Positions 25,739 through 33,421 of a DNA stretch of 39,329 bases are shown here, one piece after another. The notes beneath the pieces were generated by a model that was not told the origin of the DNA, did not search any database, and saw only the letters and a program-made list of their open reading frames with translations. Source of the stretch: Vibrio cholerae (GTDB lineage: Bacteria; Actinomycetota; Actinomycetes; Actinomycetales; Micrococcaceae); contig WNZI01000033.1 in NCBI GenBank assembly GCA_009728235.1, forward strand, positions 1-39,329, given 5' to 3'. Every line of letters starts with the position of its first letter. Within the stretch, counting starts at the first letter, position 1. The translations under genes were made by a program, and so were the position numbers.

Positions 25739-26755
25739 ATGATCGACTCAGGTCGCAAGGTCAAACTCAATGAATTGGCCGATGAGGCCGGAGTTTCGCT
25801 CTCCACGGTTTCGAAAGTCCTCAACGGACGGTCAGACGTGTCCGCGCAGACGCGGGCGAAAGTTGAGGAGCTCCTCTCCAAGCACGGATACCAGCGACGC
25901 CCGGGCCTGCCCAACAGGGACACCTTGATCGAGCTCGTTTTCCCCGAACTCGAGACAGCCTGGGCTATGGAGATCATCCGCGGAGTCGAAAATGTCGCTC
26001 GTACAAACGATTTGAGCGTCGTCCTCACCGAGTCGGGTGACCGCCACTCCCCGTCCCCGGCCTGGATCACCGGTGTTCTTCGCAGGCGCCCGGTCGGGGT
26101 GGTGCTCGTCTTCGCCGATCTCGCGGCCGAAGCGAAGGCAACCCTTCAATCCCGCGCCATTCCGTTCGTGATCATCGACCCGGCCGGAGATCCGGCCCCG
26201 GATGTCCCCGCGATCGGGTCGGCGAACTGGTCCGGCGGCCTCGTCGCCACCCGTCATCTCATCGAACTGGGACACACCCGCATTGCCGCGATCACCGGCC
26301 GCGACGACATGATGTGCTCCTTCGCCCGCGTCGACGGATACCGGTCTGCCATGAACACGGCCGGCATTGAAATCGATGAACGCTTCGTGCGATTCGGCAA
26401 CTTCCGGGTGGACGGTGGCTGCAACATCGCTCTCGAACTCCTGACGCTGCCCGACCGCCCCACAGCGATCTTCGCAGGAAGCGACCTCCAGGCGCTCGGC
26501 GTGATCGAGGCTGCAAGGACCCTCGGGCTCCGGGTGCCCGTTGATCTGTCCATCGTCGGTTACGACGATCTGCAGCTCGCCCAGTGGTCCAGTCCGGCGC
26601 TCACGACCGTGCATCAGCCGCTCACGGCGATGGCCGAGGAAGCAGCGCGGCTCGTGATCCGCATGAGTGAGAGCACCCTCAAAACCATCCCCCGGATGGA
26701 CCTCGCAACGCGGCTCATCGTCCGTGACAGTACGGCCGCGCCGGCTGCGGGCTGA
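25739..26755 (+). CDS. LacI/GalR-family transcriptional repressor (BxlR-like), paralogue of 9544-10569
   Basis: A 338-residue repressor. The LacI helix-turn-helix is [25 protein letters not shown] at about residues 8-32 (core AGVSLSTVSKVL). The sensor domain has ELVFPELETAWAMEI near 62, FVIIDPAG near 145, SANWSGG near 163 and GYDDLQLAQW near 280. It is divergent from the ABC-GH3-GH10 operon, so it is the likely repressor acting at 25631-25643, released by a xylo-oligosaccharide. The ATG at 25739 puts the helix-turn-helix near the N-terminus; an upstream GTG at 25706 is in frame. It shares many sensor-domain motifs with the other LacI protein of the window. Confidence 0.92.
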   Translation: MIDSGRKVKLNELADEAGVSLSTVSKVLNGRSDVSAQTRAKVEELLSKHGYQRRPGLPNRDTLIELVFPELETAWAMEIIRGVENVARTNDLSVVLTESGDRHSPSPAWITGVLRRRPVGVVLVFADLAAEAKATLQSRAIPFVIIDPAGDPAPDVPAIGSANWSGGLVATRHLIELGHTRIAAITGRDDMMCSFARVDGYRSAMNTAGIEIDERFVRFGNFRVDGGCNIALELLTLPDRPTAIFAGSDLQALGVIEAARTLGLRVPVDLSIVGYDDLQLAQWSSPALTTVHQPLTAMAEEAARLVIRMSESTLKTIPRMDLATRLIVRDSTAAPAAG

Positions 26756-26962
26756 CGGGCTGACGCTGAGCTGAGGCCTTCCCTCGATGTCGCGATCCTG
26801 CGTGAGCCCCGTGACGTCGGCATGTATAGCGCAACGTTGTACCGGCGCGTCGCGTATCTCGACGGCCAGTGTTGGGTGATCACCCGTGCAGGACACACTC
26901 ATGATTGAACAGAAGGGCGTCTCTCCCGAAGGTGATAGAAGTAATCAGGCTGACACAGGAAG

Positions 26963-27061
26963 ATGAAAGGTGGCGTCGTCGCGACCGCACCTCTGGTCAT
27001 CCTCTTTCTGCTCTTCCAGCGGCGTATCGTTAGCGAACTTACAACAGGCGGGGTCAGATGA
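26963..27061 (+). pseudogene. remnant 3' end of a carbohydrate ABC transporter permease
   Basis: A 33-codon frame encodes KGGVVATAPLVILFLLFQRR followed by IVSELTTGGVR and a stop. This is the characteristic last helix and C-terminal tail of MalG-type sugar permeases; compare FERRIVGGLTGAVKG at the end of the permease at 22406-23278. An in-frame TGA sits 12 nt upstream, and nothing similar to the rest of a permease precedes it. It is therefore a deletion remnant of a lost transporter gene. Its stop overlaps an ATG at 27058, suggesting that the next gene was once coupled to it in an operon. Confidence 0.65.
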
Positions 27062-27078
27062 ACCACCAGGAGAAAACC

Positions 27079-28080
27079 ATGCAGGGCTTGAAAGTACTCT
27101 TCATCGGCGGTAGCGGGATCATCAGCACCCACTGTACGAAACAGGCAGTAGACGCAGGCATGGACGTCTATCTCCTCAACCGCGGAATCCGCAACCTGCG
27201 TGAGGTACCCGAGGGCGTCACCACCCTCGTCGCAGATGCCCGGGACAAGCAGTCAGTCCTAGATGCTATAGGCGGTCACGACTTCGACTGCGTCGTCAGC
27301 TGGGTCAACTTCACCCCGGAACACGTGAAGCAGGACATTGAGATCTTCGCCGGACGAACCAGACAATATGTCTTCATCAGTTCAGCATCTGCGTACCAGA
27401 CACCACCGACACACCTGCCCGTCCTGGAATCGACTCCTTTGAGGAATCCCTTCTGGGAGTACTCGCGGAACAAGATCGCGTGTGAGGACCTCCTCACAGC
27501 GGCCTACCGCGAACAGGGATTCCCCATCACGATCGTCCGGCCCTCGCACACCTACGACGAAACGCTGATCCCGTTCGACGGAGGATGGACAGTTGTCGAA
27601 CGCATGCGCGCCGGGCGGCCCGTCATCGTGCCCGGAGACGGAACATCACTCTGGACCATCACCCACAGCCGTGACTTCGCCAAAGGGTTCACGGGACTGC
27701 TCGGACATACCCACGCGATCGGTGAAGCCGTGCACATCACCGGCCAAGAGACGCCATCGTGGAACCAGATCTACACCCTGGTCGCGGCGGCTGCCGGCGT
27801 CCCGAACCCTCACCTGGTACACGTCCCCTCCGACGCCATTGCCGAAGCCGACCCTGAATGGGGCGCCGGCCTCCTGGGCGACAAGTCCCACACGATGATC
27901 TTCGACAACACGAAGATCCGCTCCCTCGTCCCCGGATTTACCGCCACCACCCCGTTCAATCAGGGCGCCCAGGAAATGATCGCCTGGCACGATGCGGACC
28001 CAACACGCCGAACAGTGGACGCCCACATGGACGCCCTGATGGATCGGCTCGCCGAAGCATACGCCCCGCGTCCTCTCTGA
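27079..28080 (+). CDS. NAD-dependent epimerase/dehydratase family protein
   Basis: A 333-residue extended SDR. The nucleotide-binding motif is GGSGIIS near residue 10. SSASAYQ lies near 103 and the catalytic YSRNK near 131-135, followed by TIVRPSHTYDE and a variable C-terminal substrate domain. I chose the ATG at 27079 because AGGAG lies 6 nt upstream; the ATG at 27058 overlaps the stop of the permease remnant and is the alternative. The substrate is unknown. Similar proteins occur beside sugar transporters and may act on sugar derivatives. GC content is lower than in the backbone (35 of 60 in 27241-27300). Confidence 0.85.
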   Translation: MQGLKVLFIGGSGIISTHCTKQAVDAGMDVYLLNRGIRNLREVPEGVTTLVADARDKQSVLDAIGGHDFDCVVSWVNFTPEHVKQDIEIFAGRTRQYVFISSASAYQTPPTHLPVLESTPLRNPFWEYSRNKIACEDLLTAAYREQGFPITIVRPSHTYDETLIPFDGGWTVVERMRAGRPVIVPGDGTSLWTITHSRDFAKGFTGLLGHTHAIGEAVHITGQETPSWNQIYTLVAAAAGVPNPHLVHVPSDAIAEADPEWGAGLLGDKSHTMIFDNTKIRSLVPGFTATTPFNQGAQEMIAWHDADPTRRTVDAHMDALMDRLAEAYAPRPL

Positions 28081-28153
28081 CACCCCGACCGCGCTCCCAG
28101 CTGAACCACCCGGACGCCACCGGAGCTCACCAGGCCACAGGGAACGCGCGGCA

Positions 28154-28176
28154 GCGGGCCTGAGGCAGGGGCCCGC
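28154..28176 (+). terminator. weak GC hairpin after the epimerase gene
   Basis: GCGGGCC (28154-28160) pairs with GGCCCGC (28170-28176) around a 9-nt loop, 74 nt after the epimerase stop and 71 nt before the ROK gene. Short stem and no U-tract, so only a possible terminator. Confidence 0.3.
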
Positions 28177-28247
28177 CCCCGGGCTGGATACGATGGGACC
28201 GACGCCAGGCGCACAGGGCCCCTGCAGGACGAAGGAGAACCAGGGCT

Positions 28248-29408
28248 GTGCGGTCTAACCCCGGCGTCGCGAACGGCACGGAAGGTCTCCGGACACAGAA
28301 CCTGTCCCAGCTCCTGACGATGGTCCACCGGAACGGCCCGCTGTCCCGCTCCGACCTCACCCGGCGCAGCGGCCTCAACCGTTCGACGGTCGGCGCGCTC
28401 GTGTCCGCGCTCGCGGAGCGCGGCCTGGTCCTCGAGACCGAACCCACCGTCGACGGTCGCGTCGGTCGGCCGAGCCCGATCGTCCACGCCAACCCCGGGA
28501 TCGCGGCCATCGCCGTCAATCCCGACATCGACGCCCTCACCGTCGGCGTCGTCGGACTCGGTGGCCGGGTCCACGAGCGCCTCCGCCGCGAAACAGGGGG
28601 ACTGCCCTCCCTGGACGACGCCGTTCAGCTGACCCGGGAGATCGTCGCCGACCTCCAGCCCGTGCTCTCTGGCCTGGACAGGATCACCGGCGTGGGCATC
28701 GCGCTCCCAGGACTGGTCAATGCCGGGTCGGGTCGCGTACTCGTCGCTCCTCACCTCGGCTGGCACGACACCGATCTTCTCGGCCCTTTCGAGGACGCCC
28801 TCGGGTTGCCGGCCGTTGCTGCCAACGACGCCGCACTGGGTTCCCTCGCCGAGAGCATCTTCGGCGCGGCCATCGGTGTCGGTGACGCCGTCTACCTCAA
28901 CGGCAGCGCCAGCGGCATCGGCGGCGGCATCGTCACGGGCGGCGCCCAGCTCGTCGGCAGCAGGGGCTACGGAGGGGAGCTGGGACACACCCTCGTCAGC
29001 CCCGGCGGTTCGCCCTGCCACTGCGGCCGCGCCGGCTGCCTGGACGCCGAGGTGCGGCTGGAGCGCCTGCTCGACGCCGCGGGCCTGTCCGGCGGTGGAA
29101 TCGAAGCCCTGGAGCGCGTACTGGCCGACGACCCGGGCCCTGTGGTCCGACGGGAGGCCGAGCGCCAACTGGACCTTCTCGCCGTCGCACTGGTCAACTT
29201 CGTGAACATCTTCGATCCTCGGCTGATCGTTCTCGGAGGGTTCCTCGGATCGTTGGTCGACGTCCACGGCAGCAGACTCGCGGACGCCGTGAACGCCGGC
29301 GCACTGGCTGGTGGGGTGGCCGTCCGGCGAGCCGCCCTGGGGCCCGAGCTCCTGCTCGTGGGTGCGGCCGAACTCGCCCTGCAACCGCTCCTGGCCTCGC
29401 CCTCCTGA
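28248..29408 (+). CDS. ROK-family transcriptional regulator (XylR/NagC type)
   Basis: A 386-residue regulator. An N-terminal winged helix (about 15-75, with LSRSDLTRRSGLNRSTVGALV, core RSGLNRSTVG) precedes a ROK sugar-kinase-like domain. GVGIALPGLV lies near 145, AANDAALG near 183 and GGGIVTGG near 224. The zinc-binding motif CHCGRAGC is at about 258-265. The GTG start at 28248 has AAGGAG 10 nt upstream. Such proteins usually repress sugar genes and respond to the free sugar. With xylA-xylB in the same region, a xylose-responsive XylR role is possible but not shown; no matching operator lies beside this gene. It converges on the oxidoreductase gene with only 32 nt between stops. Confidence 0.9.
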   Translation: MRSNPGVANGTEGLRTQNLSQLLTMVHRNGPLSRSDLTRRSGLNRSTVGALVSALAERGLVLETEPTVDGRVGRPSPIVHANPGIAAIAVNPDIDALTVGVVGLGGRVHERLRRETGGLPSLDDAVQLTREIVADLQPVLSGLDRITGVGIALPGLVNAGSGRVLVAPHLGWHDTDLLGPFEDALGLPAVAANDAALGSLAESIFGAAIGVGDAVYLNGSASGIGGGIVTGGAQLVGSRGYGGELGHTLVSPGGSPCHCGRAGCLDAEVRLERLLDAAGLSGGGIEALERVLADDPGPVVRREAERQLDLLAVALVNFVNIFDPRLIVLGGFLGSLVDVHGSRLADAVNAGALAGGVAVRRAALGPELLLVGAAELALQPLLASPS

Positions 29409-29440
29409 CGTCGTACCGGTCCGGCGCGGTCGAGCGGATG

Positions 29441-30325
29441 CTACCGGGGCAGAGCGCGTCCTTCGGAGTCGAGGTAGTCGCGCCAGGATCGCTTCGGGTT
29501 CCACCCGAGCATCCTCCGAGCCTTGGCGCTCGAGATCCCCGAAGCATCAGGGCGGTCGAGTTCACGCAGTTCGATCCGGTCGCCGTAGTACGTCGTGAAG
29601 ATCTCGGCGAAATCGTACCCGCCCACGTTGTCGGGCGAGGCGATGTAGAAGACCTCGTGTCCGGGAAGAGCCGATCCGGTCGCCAGGACGATGGCATCGG
29701 CCAGGTCGTACACATCGACGTAGCTCCAGAGGTTGGGGCTCAGGACGGAACTGTCACGGATCTGCGGCCCGAGGTTCAGTTCGTAGTTGCCCTCGAACTG
29801 GACCCAGCTGGGGCGGAGCGAGATGCACTGGATGTCGGACCGGGCGACTGCCGCATCCATGAGCTGTTCACCGAAGGACTTCGACAGGGCGTAGGGGTCC
29901 TGGGGGCGGACCGGATGTTCCTCGTCCACGGGTGCGTAGTCAGGGAGGAAGGGTCGCTCGGGAAAGAAGAAACCGGGCACGGTCTCGCTGGAGATGTAGA
30001 CGAAGCGCTTCACCCCGAAGCGGACGGCCGCTTCGAGGACGTTGAAGGTCGCCATCAGATTGGTCTGGAACACGACGTGGGGTGGGTTGCCGGTCGGCTC
30101 AGGGATGGCGGCGATGTGCACGACCGCATCTGCTCCATGAACCACGGAGTAGGCCTCCCCGGCGTCCGTGAGGTCGGCCATCATGTACCCGGGGGCACCG
30201 TCCTGTTTGCGTTCGAAGCCGGGGCGGGTGAGGTCGGTGGTTCGTACGTCGTGCCCGGCGTCGATCATCGCCTTGGTCGCGGCGCGGCCGACTTTCCCGT
30301 GGGCGCCGGTGATCAGAACTTTCAT
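29441..30325 (-). CDS. NAD(P)-dependent oxidoreductase, extended SDR
   Basis: A 294-residue extended SDR. It has GAHGKVG at residues 7-13, DLTDAGEA near 51, HIAAIPEP near 70, SSETVPG near 111 and catalytic YALSK near 145-149. The C-terminal tail ending WNPKRSWRDYLDSEGRALPR (core WNPKRSWRDYL) is typical of nucleoside-sugar epimerase and dehydrogenase relatives. Substrate unknown. An AAGGAGACATC leader lies directly before the ATG. The upstream gene in the same direction has an almost identical leader, so the two probably form an operon, 81 nt apart. Confidence 0.85.
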   Translation of the reverse strand: MKVLITGAHGKVGRAATKAMIDAGHDVRTTDLTRPGFERKQDGAPGYMMADLTDAGEAYSVVHGADAVVHIAAIPEPTGNPPHVVFQTNLMATFNVLEAAVRFGVKRFVYISSETVPGFFFPERPFLPDYAPVDEEHPVRPQDPYALSKSFGEQLMDAAVARSDIQCISLRPSWVQFEGNYELNLGPQIRDSSVLSPNLWSYVDVYDLADAIVLATGSALPGHEVFYIASPDNVGGYDFAEIFTTYYGDRIELRELDRPDASGISSAKARRMLGWNPKRSWRDYLDSEGRALPR

Positions 30326-30406
30326 GATGTCTCCTTGAAGGGGTGCGTGGCGCCGCCCCTGATGACAGCGGCGGACGTCGGGTGCAGGTGCGGGACGTGC
30401 GGGGTT

Positions 30407-31237
30407 CTACTCGTCGACGCCGGTGCTCTCACCGATGGATCGCCACGTCTCCAGCGAAGCGAGTCGTGCCTGAAGGACGTCGGCGTAGGCGCCGGTCGCA
30501 TCGGCGCCGAGGACGAGCATCTCCGGGGCGTCGGCGGAGTTCACCACGGCGATGAGGGCCGCGGCCGCCTTTTCAGGGTCTCCTGGCTGGGTGCCATGGG
30601 TGGTGTCGTTCTCCTTGCGGCGCTTTCCCGCCGTGTCGGCGTAGTCGTCGATGGCGGCGGCGGACTGCTGAAGCGACCGTCCGGAGAAATCCGTTCTGAA
30701 CCCGCCCGGTTCGACCACCATCGCCGTGATGCCGAGGGGTTCGAGTTCCTTCCGCAACGACCCCGTGAGGCCCTCGACCGCCGACTTCACGGCGGCGTAG
30801 TAGCCGGAACCGGCAGGACAGATGGTGGCGCCGATCGACGACAGGTTCACGATGGTCCCGGCACGACGGGCCCGCATCTGCGGCAGGACGGCTTTGATCA
30901 TGTCGACGGTTCCGAAGAAGTGCGTGTCGAACAGCGTGCGCACGTCGTCGTCGTCGCCTTCCTCCACGGCGGCTCGGTATCCGTAGCCGGCATTGTTGAC
31001 CAGCACGTCGATGCCACCGAACCTCTCGGTGCCGCGCTCGATTGCTCTCCGCACCTGACCCGCGTCGGTGACATCCAACGGAAGAGCCAGTGCGGAGTGC
31101 GGATACGCGGCCGCCAGATCGTCGAGTGTTCCGGCGTCACGCGCAGTCACGACGACGTCGTCACCACGCTGCAGGACTGCCTCCGCCAGCGCCCGTCCCA
31201 ATCCTGTCGAGCAGCCGGTGATCAACCACGTGGTCAT
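30407..31237 (-). CDS. SDR-family oxidoreductase
   Basis: A 276-residue classical SDR. The cofactor motif is TGCSTGLG at residues 7-14, with LDVTDAG near 54, NNAGYGY near 84, catalytic Ser in NLSSIG and YYAAVK near 147-152. EPGGFRTDFSG marks the start of the substrate loop. It belongs to the broad group annotated only as oxidoreductase, and the substrate cannot be read from the sequence. GAGGAGACATC precedes the ATG. First gene of a likely two-gene unit with the oxidoreductase at 29441. Confidence 0.87.
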   Translation of the reverse strand: MTTWLITGCSTGLGRALAEAVLQRGDDVVVTARDAGTLDDLAAAYPHSALALPLDVTDAGQVRRAIERGTERFGGIDVLVNNAGYGYRAAVEEGDDDDVRTLFDTHFFGTVDMIKAVLPQMRARRAGTIVNLSSIGATICPAGSGYYAAVKSAVEGLTGSLRKELEPLGITAMVVEPGGFRTDFSGRSLQQSAAAIDDYADTAGKRRKENDTTHGTQPGDPEKAAAALIAVVNSADAPEMLVLGADATGAYADVLQARLASLETWRSIGESTGVDE

Positions 31238-31477
31238 GATGTCTCCTCTGAGTGGCCGGCGCTCTACCGGCCTCGTACCCAGTCAACGCCATCCTCGGGG
31301 CGTTTCGCGCATATCGGCTTGAACACGTCCGAGCCAGCGCGGGTGACCATCGTCGGATACAGCCCTCCTCGCGGACCTCCGGAGGGGTGAGGACCGTGGT
31401 GCCCCGAACGTCACGAAGGCGTCGTCCTGCCCTGTTCCGATGCCCCGATGCGAGCCGGGTCCTCCGGGTACACGAAA

Positions 31478-31506
31478 CGGCACACCGTCCGATGGACGAT
31501 GTGCCG
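31478..31506 (-). terminator. hairpin downstream of the DUF3073 gene
   Basis: CGGCACA (31478-31484) pairs with TGTGCCG (31500-31506). Inside, CGTCC pairs with GGACG after one mismatch, leaving a 3-nt loop. It lies about 33 nt beyond the DUF3073 stop. There is no U-tract, as is usual for this GC range. The remainder of 31238-31538 shows no gene. Confidence 0.5.
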
Positions 31507-31538
31507 CAAGGCGTTCGTAGAAAGGACGGCAGACCAGG

Positions 31539-31778
31539 TCAGCCGGTGCGACGCGAGCCGCTCTCCCCGCCGTCGTCGTCGACCTCGTCGGCGTACTTGT
31601 CCGCGTATTCCGAGTAGTCCGGTTCAGCCGGCTCGAGCGGTTCGCTGCGTCGGTTCGAGGGACGACTACCCGGGCCCGTGAGCTCTCGCTGCAGTGCCGA
31701 ATAGTCAGTGGACGGGCTGAAGTACTTCATGTCCCGTGCCTGCTTGGTAGCTTTTGCCTTTTGACGGCCGCGCCCCAT
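31539..31778 (-). CDS. DUF3073 family protein
   Basis: A 79-residue protein beginning MGRGRQKAKATKQARDMKY, the strongly conserved N-terminus of DUF3073, followed by YFSP.TDYSALQRELTG and an acidic tail. I chose the ATG at 31778 because it gives this family start; an upstream in-frame ATG adds 13 unrelated residues. The family is restricted to actinobacteria and its function is unknown. In Mycobacterium (Rv0808-Rv0809-Rv0810c) and Streptomyces it sits next to purM and convergent with it. Here it keeps the expected orientation but is about 26.7 kb from purM. Confidence 0.93.
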   Translation of the reverse strand: MGRGRQKAKATKQARDMKYFSPSTDYSALQRELTGPGSRPSNRRSEPLEPAEPDYSEYADKYADEVDDDGGESGSRRTG

Positions 31779-32055
31779 GGCGTGACCCCCTTTTTGCGTC
31801 GATCCGGAGGTGGTCACTGGGGCACAAGGCCCAAGGCTGCAGCGAGGCCCCGGAGTATTCGGTCATTTTGTCGTAAGTATAGGTTACATGCTTTCACCGG
31901 CACCGAAGTGCCGCTCACCAGGAGGTCCGGGAAACCACCCCGGTGGCTTCCGGACCGGTGCGGTCGGGTACACAGCGGGGCGATCTTGGATAGAGTCGAG
32001 CCACGTCGGAGCGCGGGCTCCACGGCATCGGAATCCAAGGAGACAGCGGCCCACC

Positions 32056-33327
32056 ATGAGCAACGAGGAGCGCGCACGGCCCGAGCCCGGGCAGGAGCCT
32101 GAGACCGACGGACCGGACGGACCGGCAGTGGTCGACCCGGACGACGTGGTGCTCGACGACGGCGTGATCTCGGCCGAGGCCCTGGAACCGGAACTCACGG
32201 TGTCCGCGGAAACCCTCGATCTGCCCGAACCGGCGCTCGAACCCGCGCAGATCAGCTCAGACACGGCGGAGGCAGCGTCGCTCGAGGCTGCGGCGGCCGA
32301 AGCCCGGGCGGTAGCTGCGGAAGCAGAGAAAGCCGGGACCCTCGTCGGCGGGCCGATGCCGGCCGACGCTCCCGTCGTCGATGCCGCACCCGCGGGCACC
32401 GCGCCCGCGGGTGGTACCGCCGGAGACACGGACGGCGGAGCGACGAAGGACGATGACGCTCAGGACAGGACGGCGGGTGACGACGCAGGCGACGGCAGCA
32501 CCGTGGTGAGCTCCACGGTGGTCGGCAGCGCTGACGACCTGGTCGATGAATCTCCCGGTGACACCACCGACGACACCGGAACCGGAACGGGCGGCCCTGC
32601 GATCCACCAGGCAGCGGAGACCGACGCGGCCAGCCCGGTCGGCGGGCCCTATGCCTTCCCGCCCGAGGGCGGCGAGCCGGGACTCGGTCACCCCGGCCCG
32701 TATCCGGGCACCGACCCGGGCGCCGTCGGCTCCACTGCGTCATCCCCCACAGATTCTGATGATCCGGACGGTCCGCCGGTCGCGGCTCGTGCCTGGGTCC
32801 CGACAGATTCCGGGGGCGGCCAGGAGGCGGAGGGGCACCCCAGGCGCGACCGCACCAGGACCAGGAGCAGCAACCTGCCGATCCTGCTGGTGATCGGAGG
32901 CGTCCTCGTGCTCCTCGCGCTCCTCATCTGGCTGCTCCTGTCACTCTTCGGAGGGTCGGACGACGAGGACCGCGTCGATCCGTCGTCGGTGTCCTCCGGT
33001 GAGTGCCTCGCCGATTTCACCGTCATCACCGAGGACGCGGTGCTCGTGGACTGCGCCGAGCCGCACAACGCCCAGCTCGTGGCCAGCGAGAGCTACCCCG
33101 AGGACGCCGGGTTCCCGGGCCGCGACCAGCTCGGCCTACGCGCGGAAGCCTCCTGCGCAGCGGCCTCCGCCGACATCAATCCCGACGTCGTCACCGAGGA
33201 CCTCGAGGTCACCCTGCTCCGAGCCACCCCCACCGAGGGAACGTGGGCCGACGGCGACCGCCGTGTGGACTGCTTCGCCGTCGTCGAGAACGGCGACACC
33301 CTGAACCAGAGCCTGCTCAACCCCTGA
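32056..33327 (+). CDS. septum-formation-family membrane protein
   Basis: A 423-residue protein. A long acidic, low-complexity N-terminal region rich in Ala, Asp, Pro, Gly and Thr (about 1-265) precedes a basic patch, RRDRTRTRSSN. One transmembrane helix lies at about 275-298. The extracytoplasmic C-terminal domain has four cysteines and the pattern GECLADFT...VDCAEPHNAQLVA, typical of the septum-formation (DUF4190-linked) family of actinobacteria. Family members are thought to act in cell division, but the role here is inferred only. The ATG at 32056 is preceded by AAGGAGACA. It is divergent from DUF3073, and the 277-nt gap contains an AT-rich patch near 31865-31890 that may hold promoters. 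Confidence 0.8.
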   Translation: MSNEERARPEPGQEPETDGPDGPAVVDPDDVVLDDGVISAEALEPELTVSAETLDLPEPALEPAQISSDTAEAASLEAAAAEARAVAAEAEKAGTLVGGPMPADAPVVDAAPAGTAPAGGTAGDTDGGATKDDDAQDRTAGDDAGDGSTVVSSTVVGSADDLVDESPGDTTDDTGTGTGGPAIHQAAETDAASPVGGPYAFPPEGGEPGLGHPGPYPGTDPGAVGSTASSPTDSDDPDGPPVAARAWVPTDSGGGQEAEGHPRRDRTRTRSSNLPILLVIGGVLVLLALLIWLLLSLFGGSDDEDRVDPSSVSSGECLADFTVITEDAVLVDCAEPHNAQLVASESYPEDAGFPGRDQLGLRAEASCAAASADINPDVVTEDLEVTLLRATPTEGTWADGDRRVDCFAVVENGDTLNQSLLNP

Positions 33328-33367
33328 CGCCAGGCCGGCTGCAGGCCGGTGGAAACACGCAGAAGAC

Positions 33368-33403
33368 ACGAAGGGTAGGAACCGCCCGGTTCCTACCCTT
33401 CGT
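33368..33403. terminator. bidirectional terminator between the septum-formation gene and clpB
   Basis: A perfect 16-bp stem (33368-33383 and 33388-33403) with a GCCC loop, between two convergent stops 41 and 19 nt away. Confidence 0.85.
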
Positions 33404-33421
33404 CGTCCGGAGCGGAAACCG

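Noticed and set aside
27960-29504. A minus-strand open frame opposite the ROK gene
   Set aside because: The plus strand shows a full ROK protein with helix-turn-helix and zinc motif. The antisense translation is compositionally biased.
29438-31390. A plus-strand open frame of about 650 codons across two SDR genes
   Set aside because: It spans two well-defined genes on the other strand and the gap between them, with no motif of its own.
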